Origin: Selaginella moellendorffii
Lineage: Eukaryota > Streptophyta > Lycopodiopsida > Selaginellales > Selaginellaceae
NCBI RefSeq assembly: GCF_000143415.4
Contig: NW_003314346.1
Coordinates: 408,135-472,134, forward strand
Direction of reading: 5' to 3'
DNA: 64,000 nucleotides
Part shown: piece by piece, positions 31,793 through 43,524 of the stretch
Position numbering within the stretch: position 1 is the stretch's first letter
How the letters are laid out: the number at the start of each line of letters is the position of its first letter
The notes under the pieces: model-generated
Told to the model about the DNA's origin: nothing
The model's database searches: none
The model's input: the letters and a program-made list of their open reading frames with translations, nothing else
Made by a program: the position numbers and the translations under genes

Positions 31793-33883
31793 TTAAAATG
31801 GCCTCATGCTACTAGCTTGCGCGATGAGCGCCTCGAAGACCTCGGCCCTTTGGTTCCCAAAGGTACTCCGGCAAAGCTTGTAAGCCACCTCTCTCACCAC
31901 TCGCAATGGCCCTTCGTCTCTCACCACCGCCGACGATTCCAAGTACTGCCGCAGCTCCATCACTTCCCCGCACTGCATTATCAGCGATCGCCAGTGCCCC
32001 GGCACCGTCTCGTGCAAGCAGCTCACCAGATCCTCCCATGGCGGCACCGTTTGCATGAAATCCTCGAAGAAGTCCGACGATGGCATCCCGGCCAAGTAGG
32101 CCAGCGCGTACGAGGCGCGCAGCAGCGTGTCCGCGCTCGCGCTTCCCTCCGCCTGGAGCCGCACGGCTAGCTGCCCGAAGCTCGCGCACGCCGGGAGAGG
32201 ACCGGGCACCTCCCCGGCCTCCGCCGCCGCGTTGATCTCCCGGAAGGCCTTGTCGTGGAGGAAGTTGAACTGCTCGTTGATCCTCCGGAAGGCCTTCTGA
32301 GAGCCGCGCTCGCTGGAGCAGCGGCGGCACTGGCACTGGAATCCCCACCGCTGGCACATCTCCTGCCGCGCGTGGAACGGCACCAGCGCGTCGAAGTATG
32401 GGAGAGTGATCTCCTCCCCCTCGCCGATGTCTCGAGCCGCGTGGACGAAGAGCGCTCGCCCGACTTCCAGCCGCGCGGCATTCGGACAGCACGAATGGTT
32501 GATGAAAGCCGGCAGCGGCCACAGTCCGCATGACTTGGAGTTGAGGATGGCGTCGGCGCTGTTGCACATACCGTCGAGCTTGTGCCACAGGGACTGGCCG
32601 AACGAGAACTCCTTCACCACCTTGCGGACGCTGTCCGTGTCGATCCTGACGTCGCCATTGTTGTCCTGGTCGAAGGTCTCGGAGTACCAGCGGCTGTTGG
32701 GACGGAACAAGTCCAGCGACGGGATCTTGGTCGACGACATGAGGCTGCTCAGCTGCTGGAAACTCCGCCTCGAGCATGCCACTGCCGCCATGATCTTGGC
32801 CACCAGGTCCTCCTGGAGTGATGTCGCCTGGCAGCTCGGTGGAGAATCGCTGTAGGCTACTGCCAAGGCATTGGTGACGAGCAGCGTTTCTCCAGCCTTG
32901 ACGCTCTCGGTGACGAACAGGCCTCGACCGGAGGCAATGGTGGACTTCCGGATTGCCACGGGGCCGACGTAGTCCGCGCAGGTGGGAGCTCGGTCTCGAG
33001 CTCGGCCAGCGATGAGGAAGCCACTGATGTCGAAACTCCCGTGCTTGCTCTGCTTGATACTCGTCTCGCACTGCTGGATGAGGCCTCCCATATGATCTCT
33101 CGACATCTCCGCCGCCTTCTTCATGCACGCCAGCGCCATCTCGTACTCGTGGAGCCCGTGGAGCGCTCGGGCTTTCCGGCAGTGGCTCTTCACGTTGGAG
33201 AGATCCAGCTTGAGCGCGTTGTTCGAGTCAGAGAGCGCTTGCTCCGGATTTCCAATCCTCAGCATCGTTTCAGCTCGGTTGGAGAGAGCCACTGCCATCA
33301 CCTCGCGAAGATTGGAGCTGAGAGTGATGCACTTTGTGTAAGCTTCCGCAGCACCGATCCAATCCTTGGACGCGAAGAGCTTGTTGCCTTCCATCTTCAG
33401 CGACGCGGCGCTGGCCTCCTCGGAGATGGGAGCTGGAAACTCACCGCTCGAGTCGGGTACTGCCAACACCCTCTCGATGTTGAGAAGATTGTCCACACGC
33501 AGCACCAAAATCCCTCCTTTCTCCCGCTTGAGCACCGGCTCCTTGATCGCCACTCTCATCCCCACTGGAAATCTCTGCTTCACGCCCGCATTGCTCGTGT
33601 TAGAGACCGCCACATTGTACACGGACAGCAGCACCGCGCGCTCGCTCGCGTCTTCCAGCACCGTGTGGATGCCCTGGCTCTTGAAAGCCTCGCCACACAG
33701 CGTCCCAAAGAGCGCACACCCTGTGTGATGCTTCCCCGGCTTGAGATCCGCGAGTCCGATCGGCTGGAGCTTGTGGAGTGGCGGAGCTGCTGGCTGCGAC
33801 ATTGGCTCCACGGCCACTGCCCCGATCTTACCTCGCGTCGCGTGGATTTCCAGCACGCGTGCCTTGGTCAGCCATTCCTCCAT
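31793..33883 (-). CDS. TPR plus SET-domain (SMYD-like) protein
   Basis: A single exon of 696 residues. Residues about 160-285 carry tetratricopeptide repeats (ASLKMEGNKLFASKDW, AVALSNRAETMLRIG, KSHCRKARALHGL). The SET part begins at about residue 315 (ASGRGLFVTESVKAGE) and has the catalytic NHSCCPNA at about 490, the DIGEGEEIT strand, then the post-SET zinc cluster CQCRRC after RWGFQC. This TPR-SET order is typical of plant SMYD-related lysine methyltransferases that may modify non-histone substrates; the target is unknown. Tyr of the usual (I/L)xYxD loop appears in LPYFDALVPF. The absence of introns contrasts with its neighbours. The start at 33883 is the first ATG; the gene is divergent from the thiouridylase gene 60 bp away. 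Confidence 0.9.
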   Translation of the reverse strand: MEEWLTKARVLEIHATRGKIGAVAVEPMSQPAAPPLHKLQPIGLADLKPGKHHTGCALFGTLCGEAFKSQGIHTVLEDASERAVLLSVYNVAVSNTSNAGVKQRFPVGMRVAIKEPVLKREKGGILVLRVDNLLNIERVLAVPDSSGEFPAPISEEASAASLKMEGNKLFASKDWIGAAEAYTKCITLSSNLREVMAVALSNRAETMLRIGNPEQALSDSNNALKLDLSNVKSHCRKARALHGLHEYEMALACMKKAAEMSRDHMGGLIQQCETSIKQSKHGSFDISGFLIAGRARDRAPTCADYVGPVAIRKSTIASGRGLFVTESVKAGETLLVTNALAVAYSDSPPSCQATSLQEDLVAKIMAAVACSRRSFQQLSSLMSSTKIPSLDLFRPNSRWYSETFDQDNNGDVRIDTDSVRKVVKEFSFGQSLWHKLDGMCNSADAILNSKSCGLWPLPAFINHSCCPNAARLEVGRALFVHAARDIGEGEEITLPYFDALVPFHARQEMCQRWGFQCQCRRCSSERGSQKAFRRINEQFNFLHDKAFREINAAAEAGEVPGPLPACASFGQLAVRLQAEGSASADTLLRASYALAYLAGMPSSDFFEDFMQTVPPWEDLVSCLHETVPGHWRSLIMQCGEVMELRQYLESSAVVRDEGPLRVVREVAYKLCRSTFGNQRAEVFEALIAQASSMRPF

Positions 33884-33943
33884 TGGGAAAATGTAGCTCC
33901 TATCTTAAACCCTAAAAATGTGGAGGGAGGAAGAGCCCTAAAA
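33884..33943. promoter_or_regulatory. 60-bp divergent start-codon gap with telo-box-like motif
   Basis: Sixty bases separate the ATG codons of the TPR-SET gene and the tRNA thiouridylase gene. The gap holds AAACCCTAAAAAT (33907-33919) and a second CCCTAAAAATGG at the thiouridylase start. Such AAACCCTA elements are common in promoters of translation-related plant genes. Confidence 0.6.
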
Positions 33944-35929
33944 ATGGCGCTCTCTCCAGGCGCTTGTGGCTACCAGGTCAGTTCGCGGGCATTTCATTGT
34001 GAGCCGCGAAATCGTCGTCTTCTCTCCGGATGCTCGATTCCACGGCAACGACGATGGCAATGCTCATCGCTGGGAATTGAAAATCCGGTCTTGTCCGAGG
34101 AGAAGAAGCAGCGTACTCTCACACATTCTCCGATTTTGGAGTGGAACGATGCCTTGAGCTGCTGCGAGCCTCATGGCCAGCACAGGCTGAGAGTAGCAGT
34201 GCTCGTGAGTGGAGGAGTGGATAGTAGTGTGGCATTGCGGCTACTCTGTGGGGCTGGACACTCGTGCACTGCCTTCTATATCAAGATCTGGTTCCAGGTA
34301 CTAGAAATTTTTTTTGGATTGGCAGAGGCATTGACAAAATCTGGCTCGCTCCACAGGAGGATTTCCAAAACTTCTGGTCGTCTTGTCCATGGGAGGAAGA
34401 CTTGAAGTATGCTCAAGACGTGTGTGACGAGGTTCGCTTTGTTTTTGTTCCTTTCTTTGTGGTTTTCTTATTGGACGATTTTTTGTTTGTAGGTGGGAGT
34501 GAAGCTGGAGATCGTTCATTTGACTGATGTCTACTGGAACAAGGTTGTCTCCAAATGCATCACGGAAGTTCGGGCTGGGAGGACTCCAAATCCTGATATC
34601 ATGTGCAACACCGTTGTGAAGTTTGGTATGGACTGTTCTTTGAATTTCCTTTGCGTATACTAAGCCTGACAACCAGGTGCTTTTCTGGATCACATTGACA
34701 GGACTAAGTTCGATCGAGTTGCCTCCGGTCATTATGCTCGAGTGGAGCGGTATGTGGATGAACAGGGGACAATACGTGCACGACTAATGCTATCAAAAGA
34801 TGAAGTAAGGCTCCAGCTCTTTTCGCGCTTTTGCTTTTGAGCGAACTGTTGATATTGCAGGTCAAGGACCAGACTTACTTTCTCTCGCAGCTCTCGCAGG
34901 AGCAACTGGGATTTCTTATGTTTCCTTTAGGCAGTCTGGCGAAGGTGAGGATCTCGACTTTTTCTCTTTTCACTCGCAAGTAACTCGAATGCTGGCAGCC
35001 TGAGGTCCGTCAACTTGCTCATTCTCTGAATCTTCCAAACAAGGATCGGAAAGATTCACAAGGCATCTGCTTCCTTGGCAAGGTTCGTTTCTGCTGGTGC
35101 CGTCTCACAATGTCTCTTTGATGGACGGGTTTTACAGGTCAAATTCAGTGACTTCATATCCAGACACCTTGGCGAAAAGGAAGGTCTTCTCATCGAGGCC
35201 GAGACCGGAAAAACAATGGGCAAACACAAAGGATTCTGGTTCTACACAATCGGCCAGAGGCGTGGTATTAGTCTCTCACACGGACCGTGGTACGTTCTCA
35301 AAAGAAATTTTTTCCCCCCCTCACTGCAGTCGTGTCGTGCAGGTACGTTGTGGCAAAGGACTCGGAGAAAAATCTGGTTTATATTTCAAGGCATTACTTT
35401 TCCGGGGATAAGAAGAGACGAAACTTCTACGTTGATAATTTGAGCTGGTTTTCAACGATACCCGACCCCAGTTGTCCGATAAAATGCAAGGTGGGATTTT
35501 CTCGTTTTCATCGTCCTTGTCGTCGATTTACCAGGAATTCCGTGGCCCCAGGTCCGTCACGGTCCCAGTTTTCACGACTGCGAGCTCGAGTTTGAACGGG
35601 AGAAGCAGGGTGCTCGTGTGAAACTGCTACACAGCGATCAAGCTCTAGCAGCCGGTCAGTACGCAGCGTTTTATGCTGGAGAGACTTGCCTGGGGTCTGG
35701 CATGATCACGGAGTCGATGGACGATTTAGAGTCGTGCACAGTCTCCGCTCGAGCTTTGGAGGATGGTAGAACAACACTTGGCGTGGTGAAGCAAGACGAA
35801 CACACTAAATCGCTGCCACTCGGGACTACTGTGGCACGGCTGATCGTGGACAAGCTGCTGGTGCCATCTGTGAGGAAATTGGAGCAGATTCTCGCTAAGA
35901 TCTTGACACACCACCACAGTGATCCATAG
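33944..35929 (+). CDS. tRNA-specific 2-thiouridylase (MnmA/TRMU), organellar
   Basis: Nine exons: 33944-34297, 34357-34431, 34493-34625, 34677-34804, 34861-34944, 34999-35082, 35138-35289, 35343-35490, 35552-35929; 511 residues. The PP-loop [10 protein letters not shown] lies at about residue 89, the first catalytic Cys in NPDIMCN and the second in DSQGICFLG. Further family motifs are [27 protein letters not shown] and the C-terminal [15 protein letters not shown]. MnmA enzymes put sulfur at position 2 of the wobble uridine in Lys, Glu and Gln tRNAs. A residue 1-80 extension rich in Arg/Ser should target it to mitochondria and/or plastids. In exon 9 an earlier AG at 35533 would shift the frame, so 35552 is the start chosen. 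Confidence 0.93.
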
Positions 35930-36956
35930 CTCGAGCCGGATTGACTCGACAGGCGCAGCGAAGCAATGGTCTTCTGTCCTCTGGCGTTGGGATTCTCCAA
36001 AGGCTGCTAGACGCGCCGGCTGGCTGCTTCAAAGTGAGTGACGTATCCTTTTTCCTTTCGTTTCCTTCTATAAAGTAGCGAAATCGCTCGTCCATTTGAC
36101 TAACAATGGACGTTTTGCTGGTACCTCGAAACTCGAGTGTGTCAAACAGATGGCAAAGACATGGGCCCTCGCTCGCCACCGAGCTGGAAAGCAAGCTATA
36201 AGCGAAAGACTGCTAGAAAGGCTTTGAGACAATCCATCAAGTTTACCAAGTAAGACTTGTTCGTCTTCGTTGTTTCAGTTAACTGTTCCATGGCCGCCAT
36301 TAATAGTTTTTGTGAATGCAAGAGAAAGAAAAGAAAAAGAAATTTTCTTCGGAGATCTCAACGGAAACAAAAGGAAAGAACAAGAGCTTCCTAACGACCG
36401 ATCCAAGGCAACGATTGCATCTCCGATTCTCCAACAGCATCGATTGTCAGCAGCAGCAGCGCAAGAACACGACGCGACGCGACGGGCCTTCTTGTTCTTG
36501 GTGGAGGGGCGCATTTCCATTCCCGTCCATCGCCATGGTTCGTTATGGCTAACCTTCGACACACCAAGAAATAGGCCGCGCAGCGGCACAAAACGAGAGA
36601 GAGAAAAAACAAGACGAACGAACTCAAACCAAACCAATCCAAATGGTTTTATAAAATTCCATTCCTCTATCCGACCCCGATCCCGATCCACAAAAACAGT
36701 TTCTATGATTGATCGATCAATCCGAGACACACAGTCTCTTTGCATTTCAAGGAGAAACCATAAATCTTTACAAGACAAACGCGTTTGTGTGTGTGCCAGC
36801 CAGCCAGCCATGGCCTCTCGATCGATCCATCGATCAAACGAAGATTAGAAGGAAAAGAACAACCATCTTATCTTCTTCTTCTTCTTTCTGTTCCTCACGG
36901 CACCTACAGGATGCGTGAATGGATTCATCTCACTCTCTCGACTCTCTGCTGCTAGA
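35930..36956. other. Intergenic; one short possible exon
   Basis: About 1 kb between the thiouridylase and ERF genes. A 30-residue frame at 36161-36253 (basic; ends RKALRQSIKFTK) looks coding in flavour but has no recognised relative and no supported partner exon. The rest holds GATCGATC-rich 3' sequence of the ERF gene and no conserved motif. Confidence 0.4.
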
Positions 36957-38093
36957 TCATGTGAGCAGATGCATGAGCTTGGCAGGAGCAGCGATTTGCG
37001 GCTCCTCGGAACAAGGCGGAGGCTGATTCAAGTCGAGAAATGGAAGCGGCTTGGTGGATACCGGAGGAGCTGCCTCGGCATCGATAACGGACGAGGAGGA
37101 ATCGCAGTCGCTCTGATATGTGGAGCTCTGCTGGATCGCCTTCTGCTGCTCCGGCTCTTGTGGCTGCAAGCAAGGAGAAGATTTGACGAGCCACGCTGCC
37201 TGATGGTGGTGATGATCCAGCGCCGCTAGCGCCACGGCCGACGAAGAACTAGTGTTGTGGGTGGTAGCACCAGTCCTCATCTTCTTGGCGTCGGGAGCAA
37301 AAGCCTGGCGAGCGAGGGGGAGCGATGGCGGCGAGGAATCCACCGGCAGCGCCTGGGGGATGATCAAGGATCGCTTGATGCCATGGCCGCTGTTGTTGGC
37401 GGAGGAGCAGATGGGATGTTGGTGGTGGAGGAAGTGGAGTGGAGTAGCCACCGGGATGGCCTCGAATGGGCCTCGGCAAGGGCGGAAGCTTGTGATGGTG
37501 GAGATGGCGGATTCGTGGCCTCCTCCGGTCTGGACTGATGGGTGATAGCGCTGCTGCTGGTGCTGGTGCTGGTGCTGGCCATCGTCCACGATCTGGATCA
37601 TGGACGAGGCGAGGTCGGGCATTCCTAGATTCAGATCCACAACGCTGGAGGCCCGCCCGGATCCAATCATCCTGCTCGGCCCCCTCCAGGACGAGAGATC
37701 GCTGGCGACGGGCAGCGCCAGCGGCGGAGGAGGGCGGTGGTGGATCAAGTGGTGGTGGTGCTGCTGCTCGTACTTGGGACTGCTCCAAGATTCCACGGTG
37801 GAGCTCTGGCTGGTGCTCTGATCATCGCAGGGCGGGGTGAAATTGGTCTTGGCCTTTGCTCCGCGCAGCGCCCGGGCTGCATTGTCGTAGGCCCGCGCCG
37901 CCTCCTCGGCGGTGTCGAAGGTGCCGAGCCACACGCGAGTCTTCTTCCAGGGATCCCTTATCTCCGCCGCAAATCGCCCCCACGGCCTTTTCCTCACGCC
38001 CCGGAAGTGCGCCTCCTTCACCGCCGCGCCGCCGGCCGCCACGGACTTGATGCTCGCCGCCGCCTCCTCCGCCTTGAAGCCACCCATTCTCAT
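36957..38093 (-). CDS. AP2/ERF transcription factor with EAR repressor motif
   Basis: A single exon of 378 residues. One AP2 domain near the N-terminus (about residues 29-86: [20 protein letters not shown], then [16 protein letters not shown]) has the Ala and Asp typical of the ERF subfamily, which binds GCC-box DNA. The rest is low-complexity His/Gln/Pro/Ser. Two DLN-type EAR motifs are visible: VVDLNLG (about residue 150) and FLDLNQPPP near the C-terminus. Such motifs recruit TOPLESS-type corepressors, so a repressor of group VIII-like type is inferred. The start at 38093 gives MRMGGF; a second Met two codons on is possible. A 2.5-kb upstream region without genes fits a regulated gene. Confidence 0.93.
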   Translation of the reverse strand: MRMGGFKAEEAAASIKSVAAGGAAVKEAHFRGVRKRPWGRFAAEIRDPWKKTRVWLGTFDTAEEAARAYDNAARALRGAKAKTNFTPPCDDQSTSQSSTVESWSSPKYEQQHHHHLIHHRPPPPLALPVASDLSSWRGPSRMIGSGRASSVVDLNLGMPDLASSMIQIVDDGQHQHQHQQQRYHPSVQTGGGHESAISTITSFRPCRGPFEAIPVATPLHFLHHQHPICSSANNSGHGIKRSLIIPQALPVDSSPPSLPLARQAFAPDAKKMRTGATTHNTSSSSAVALAALDHHHHQAAWLVKSSPCLQPQEPEQQKAIQQSSTYQSDCDSSSSVIDAEAAPPVSTKPLPFLDLNQPPPCSEEPQIAAPAKLMHLLT

Positions 38094-40576
38094 TCCTTTC
38101 GATTCGTCAATCCAATGAATGGAGGAATGGATGAATTCGCTCGCTTGCGCTTGCTCGCTCGCTGCTCAGCAGCTAGCTCGCTAGCAACCTTCCAGATCGA
38201 AGGGATCGGCCGACCCGATCGGGCAGACCAAGAAGAAGCTCGATTCCTAGAGAAACTCTCTCCGCAAAGAAGAAGAGAAACGCTTCAAAGACCCATGAAG
38301 AACCCTAATGCTCCAAGCGCTAAATTTTATTTTAACCGCAAGGGAGGGATTTCCCGGGCGTGCGTGCGGCGGCGGCGGGAGGGCCGGCGAAACGGCCGGC
38401 CGCATGCGGACGGCGCGGCGGGCTAGACCTAAAATGGCGCTGGCGGATCGGACGACCAAGATTTGTTTCGTTGCGGCCGTCAATGGTCAAAGCCCGGCCG
38501 TCAGGCCGGCCACGGTGCAGCGCGGACAGTGACGGGTGCCGACCCGAGGTGGGACCGGACTGGCATGACGGGCGGCGACGGGCAGATCCGGCATAATCGT
38601 GTGCTCGCGCCGCCGCGCCCGCCCTTCAATGCGCGGCGCCGTCCAGCCCGGCCGGTCCCACATGCATGGCGGTATTTTCTTTCATTCCTTTTCGCGTCTT
38701 TTGTTTAGTCGGAAAATAGTTTATCTTTTCTCCCATTTATGCCCCAGGCTGACATGGATGGCATTGGTCGGTGATGATGCATGTGGACTCGCAGACACGT
38801 GGCGTGCCCGGACTTATGGGCCCCATGCCCCCATGTCACACTCTATACGGCTACTCACCGGCTGCTTTTTCGCGCGTACCTTCATGGAATCATTCCGCCG
38901 CCCCCACCAGAGGTGCTGATGCCAGCATGACCATGGCCACAAATCAGACATGTGACCACGCATGTCCGTACCAGATCCATGCCTTCTCGGAGAAGAGGTC
39001 TTGTCTGCCAGCATCCGTGGCGGCGCTGGCGGCAAAAGACCAATAGAGTAACCTAAATTTTTGGATTGAAAAGAGAGGACGGCATATGCCGCCTACCCGT
39101 GAATCACGCCCTTGCAGAGTGCCGCCATCCGTACACGCACAACGCCGGCGGTGCTGTTGTCACGCGCCAGGGGTGCATCTGTTTTACCCCTTGGTCACCG
39201 ACATTACGGTCTTCACTTCACTCTTCAGCTTACCTACACATTACCTCACGTAGAAACTCGAGAGCTTGAGAATGGAGGGTCCCATCCCATGGGTATGCCC
39301 ATGCCATATCATTTATCCCATGGCCGTCCACGGTCCATCCATGCATCCATTCTATCCCTCCCAGCCGTTTTCACCACTTTAAATTACCGTGTCCTCGGGG
39401 GTCCTCCTAAATTAATTTTCCCTCCCATGCAACAGCAAGTATGGTAGAGGTTATGATTTTCTTTGTTGTTAATGTTCCCTTGTGCAGGTACCACACGCCC
39501 GAGGTTTACTCCTTAAAAACCCTTTAATCTCGGTAACGATACCCTTGATTATGAAACGGATTAAGCCTTTAGCCTTCGTTTAGAAAAACCATCCCGATCC
39601 CGCCATCGCCACTCAAACAAGGAAATGCCGGCAGTAGAGGGACCGGGCGTGCCGTTTGCCGGGAATCCCCCGGGTAGTGTGCAATGCATGTTGTCACAGC
39701 GCCGCCACCCACGCACTGGGGCGGTGGGGCTGCAGCAGCAGGCAGGGCACTGCACTGTACTGCAGACTGCATGACCACCGCCAGCCACCTCCCTCCCCAC
39801 CATAGATAGCTGAAAATCCCTGTCCAGTACTGTATTATACACTTATATGTGCTGGGCGTAGGGTAGAGCGTATAGCTCGCCAGACAGAGAGAGGCCTCGC
39901 GACGTCTGCCTAGGCTCTAAATACGTCTTGGTTAAAGTATGTATGAAGTATGAAGACGAGGGGCCCGGGTGATTTGCAGGCAATCATCATGTGGTGATGC
40001 ATGCGGTTTGTATGTTTGACGGCCACCTACCTAGTGTACGGCCCCTGCGGTGGCCCCACGTGCCAACCATCTGATTTTCGCGGCTCTTGCGCACCGCGCG
40101 GGAAGGTGTTACTGGGCTGCGCGCAGGATGACCACACGGCTGCCGCCTGGCACAAGCGCACGGCAGCCACGTACGACAGCCTTTCAGGTGCCCACCCGGC
40201 CGCCGGCCGGGCTTGGCAGGCCGCGGTCAAACGCGTGGAATCGACGGTTGGGATGTCTGCTGACATGGACAACAAGACTGGTGAAAAGACGGCGGGAGTG
40301 GCGGCCGCCGTACGGATGGCCGCCACGCGTCGCCATGGCTGTGAGCCGGCGTTCGTGGCCCAACGCCCGTGCGCCTGTCGGCGACCTGTCGGGGGAGAGG
40401 GAGTGTTTTCGATTCGATTTGATTAGGCCCCGCATTTTTTTTTGGCTTGTGACACATTTTCCTAAATTGTGATTGATGCACACCCTTACCATTATCCTTT
40501 TGTCTATATTTCTTGTCCAATAGAAGCCCGCAAATTGGTAGTGTTTGGCGCAAAACGTTAAAACTAGCCATGCCTT
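38094..40576. other. Long intergenic region upstream of the ERF gene
   Basis: About 2.5 kb, moderately GC-rich, with CGGCCGGCC-type palindromic tracts (38390-38520 and 40195-40225) and CCATGG/ATGCAT repeats near 39285-39345. Reading frames such as 40001-40426 have Ala/Arg-biased composition without motifs and are not called. No RNA gene was recognised. Confidence 0.5.
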
Positions 40577-42160
40577 TCACTGAGCGATGGCATTTGCGAG
40601 CAGCACATACGCGGACCCATGCCTGGAGTCGAGTCCAAGAGCACGACCTGCGACCTCGGCCCCATAGCCAGCATAGCCAGATTGTTGGTGGCTAATGCAG
40701 GAACTTAGCAAGCATCTCCACTCGAGCGCATCGGGCTCAAAGGGCATGTTGAGGATGAGATCCCTGGCGTGATCCAGATGCCCGGCACGCGCAAACAAAT
40801 CGATCATACAGCAAAAATGCCGCTTGTTTGGGACCAAACCAAAGTCCATGGCCATGGAAATGAAACAGGCAACACCACGCTCCACATTTCCGCTGTAGCT
40901 TCTCGCAATCAAAGCGAGAGCGAAGCAGGACTGGTCGGGGAAAAACTCCGCCTTGATATGATCAAAGGTGTCCAGCGCTTCGAGTATGTGCCCGGTTTGA
41001 GCATAAGCAGCAAGCATCACGCTCCACGATACCAAGCACCGCTCAGGCATGGATCCGAGAACAACACTCGCAAGCTCAAGGTGTCCATTTTGCGTCAGGG
41101 CTGACAAAAGAGTGTCCCAAGTTACTTGGTCCCGAGCGGGCATTTCGTAAAACAAGGCCTTCACTTCTTTCACATGTCCATGTTGAGCATACGCTGCAAG
41201 TATCGAGTTCCACGACACAAGAGTTCTCTCTGGAATACTATTAAACATCACCTTGGCCTCTTCCACGCGGCCGCCAAGAGCATATCCCGAAAGCAACGCC
41301 TCCATGGACACAACATTCCTTTGTGGCATGCTGTTGAAAACGTCCTCGGCGAGCTCCAAATGCCCGTTTTGGGCATATGCAGAAAGCAGAGCCGTCCACG
41401 CTATGAGATTTCTCTCCGGCATGGCATCAAAGGTATCCCTTGCTTCGCGAACTCGGCCCTGTTGTGCATATGCAACAAGCATTGCAGTTAACGAGACGAG
41501 GTCTGCCTCTGGCATGTCTTCAAACACGCTCTCACAGCCTTGGATATTTCCTGCTTGCGTGTGGGCGTGAAGAAGAGCCGTCCATGCCAGGAGATTCCGC
41601 TCGGGCATCCTATCAAACAGCTCTTGGGCTCTTTGAAGATGATGATGTCCACTCTGGGCATACGCGTCGAGCATCACAGTCAAGGCTATTAGATCCAGTT
41701 GTGGCATCGAATCAAACATCGCTTTCGCGGCATCAACTTGGCCGTCTGATGCAAATTGTGCTGCAACTGTCGTCCACGATATAAGATCGTGTTCTGGCAT
41801 TTGATCGAGCAAGCGCTTTGCTATGTAAAAATACCCCGCTGCGGCAAATGCTTTTATAATGGCTGTCCACGACACCAAATCCCACAGCGGCATTGAGTCG
41901 AACAGAGCTATGGACGCTTCGAGGTCGCCAGATCTGGAGAACGCGCCGAGAAGGAGATTCCAAGATATAAGATTCTTCCAAGGCATCTGCTGAAAGACGG
42001 ATCGAGCTTGCCGAGAATGCCCGTTCCTGGCATACACCGAAATCATACAGTTCCATGACACAACGGAGTGGTGTGGCATTGAATCAAACACTCTCTTTGC
42101 TTCGTGGAGATTCCCATTTCGGACATACTCCGAAAGAACACGGTTCCAGTCCTGGAGCAT
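40577..42160 (-). CDS. PLS-class PPR protein
   Basis: A single exon of 527 residues made almost entirely of about fifteen PPR motifs (for example RNLIAWTALLSAYAQNGHLE and RTLVSWNSILAAYAQHGHV). It ends in an E-like part (FEPDALEWRCLLSSC, then SAYVLLANAIAQ) with no E+ or DYW domain. It should bind a specific organellar transcript. The frame is preceded by an in-frame TAG, so ATG 42160 is the first possible start; this leaves no obvious targeting peptide, since PPR motifs begin almost at once. Its ATG is only 48 bp after the MAK16 stop on the same strand, so its promoter must sit in MAK16 3' sequence or inside MAK16. Confidence 0.88.
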   Translation of the reverse strand: MLQDWNRVLSEYVRNGNLHEAKRVFDSMPHHSVVSWNCMISVYARNGHSRQARSVFQQMPWKNLISWNLLLGAFSRSGDLEASIALFDSMPLWDLVSWTAIIKAFAAAGYFYIAKRLLDQMPEHDLISWTTVAAQFASDGQVDAAKAMFDSMPQLDLIALTVMLDAYAQSGHHHLQRAQELFDRMPERNLLAWTALLHAHTQAGNIQGCESVFEDMPEADLVSLTAMLVAYAQQGRVREARDTFDAMPERNLIAWTALLSAYAQNGHLELAEDVFNSMPQRNVVSMEALLSGYALGGRVEEAKVMFNSIPERTLVSWNSILAAYAQHGHVKEVKALFYEMPARDQVTWDTLLSALTQNGHLELASVVLGSMPERCLVSWSVMLAAYAQTGHILEALDTFDHIKAEFFPDQSCFALALIARSYSGNVERGVACFISMAMDFGLVPNKRHFCCMIDLFARAGHLDHARDLILNMPFEPDALEWRCLLSSCISHQQSGYAGYGAEVAGRALGLDSRHGSAYVLLANAIAQ

Positions 42161-42208
42161 TGGATCAAGCACACGATCACCATCGCCGTGAGAGCAACGA
42201 TCACGCTT

Positions 42209-43524
42209 CTAGCTAAGACCCATGACGGGTCTTTGTTGCTGCCCTTCTTCCTCGTACTCGACCTACAAAAAGGAGAGCGCGTGAGAAAATTCCCCAAGGA
42301 AGAAGGAACCACGCACCTCAACTGTTTGCCGCCTCTTCTTCTTTGGAAGAAGAGCACCCTCTTTACGCTTCCGCCTTCTATCGTCATCGCCATCGTCTTC
42401 CTCCTCCTCGTCACTGCCATCGCTGTCGTCTTGAGCGTCATCTCCATCGTTCTCGAGCATATTCATGGCTGTGAAGTCTTCGATATCATCCTCTTCTTCC
42501 AGCTCGTCATATCCTTCTACATACTCTGGCACGGGCTCTTCTTCTTCTTCCTGGAAAGAGAAAAGAAACGGAAAAACTTGGCAGTGAGCAATGTTTGTCT
42601 GGAATGTCAGCTACCTCTTCTTCTTCTTCCTCTTCTAGTTGCGTGTCATCGAGAACTTTGTTGTAGAGCTCGGTTGGGAAATTGTATATGTCACCGTAAG
42701 TACCACTTTGAAGCCTCTGGAGCAGTTCTTTCTCGATCGCCTGAAACAACGAGTGTTGGTTCTAAGACATGGAAAGAAAACCAATGATCTTGTTGCAATT
42801 ACCCTGTCAAGAACAGCCGCAACTTCAGCTTTCGCCTCCCTACGGGCCTCCCTCTTGACTTGCTTTGCAGGCATCGTCACAAGCTTTTCACTGCAGTGAA
42901 GGAGCGCACGAAAAATCCGTAAGAGAAGAGATTGAGGCAACAACTATACGAACTTGTTTTTCAAGGCGAGCCTGCGCATTCGGATCAAATACTGTGTCAT
43001 TTTTGTGAGACGCTGCTTGTTTTTGTGTACCAAAAACTTCGGCCAATGTTGCTACAAGGAAAAACCATAGATTGAACCATGAGCAGAGTGCTAAAATCCA
43101 TCTAAAACATACCAAATGCTTGTCAACGAGCTCCAGAGCTTTCGCATAGTTCTTCGGAAGCTTCAACCTTTCCCACAGCTTATTTGGAGTGTGTGCTCTC
43201 TCTATACTTTTCATATAGAGATACAAAACCCCTGAGAAAAAACGAAAGAAAATAAGTTGTTTTGAGAAGAAAGAAGAAAGAGCTTGCTTGCCTTCGTGTT
43301 CCCTAATTGTGGCATATCGACTGTTGGCAAGAGGACAGGAGCTGCGATTGCAAAGCCCCGTGACATTGTATTGATTCCGGCAGAAACTCTGCGTCTGGGT
43401 CCTGCATTTCCGATCGATCGCAATTGAGAGAGAGATCCACCGGCGGCAATCGATTCGCTTACTTGGCCCGGAAGCTACACTGGTTGTGATTGATCACCTG
43501 CCATATCACCTCGTCGTGCTGCAT
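42209..43524 (-). CDS. MAK16: MAK16, 60S ribosome-biogenesis factor
   Basis: Exons on the reverse strand: 43463-43524, 43292-43401, 43113-43231, 42954-43051, 42803-42890, 42615-42740, 42317-42550, 42209-42262; 296 residues. The start [18 protein letters not shown] and the Cys-rich [20 protein letters not shown] are diagnostic (Fe-S/zinc-type cysteines). They are followed by [20 protein letters not shown] and [13 protein letters not shown]. The C-terminal third is acidic with a Lys/Arg nuclear signal (PKKKRRQ). MAK16 acts in the nucleolus in early 60S assembly. The second intron (43232-43291) uses a GC donor (AAG|GCAAGC). The fourth intron uses GTTCGT. Telo-box motifs lie 14-46 bp upstream of the start. 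Confidence 0.95.

Noticed and set aside
31812-33128. Long reading frame of 438 codons in a second reverse-strand frame of the TPR-SET gene
   Set aside because: It overlaps the TPR-SET frame, has Arg/Gly/Pro-biased composition and no domain; it is a shadow of a GC-rich gene.
36161-36253. Thirty-codon basic frame as a gene
   Set aside because: Too short, no relative known, and upstream exons could not be supported.
40001-40426. Forward frame upstream of the second PPR gene
   Set aside because: No recognised motif; Ala/Arg/Gly content follows local GC content; no splice partners found.
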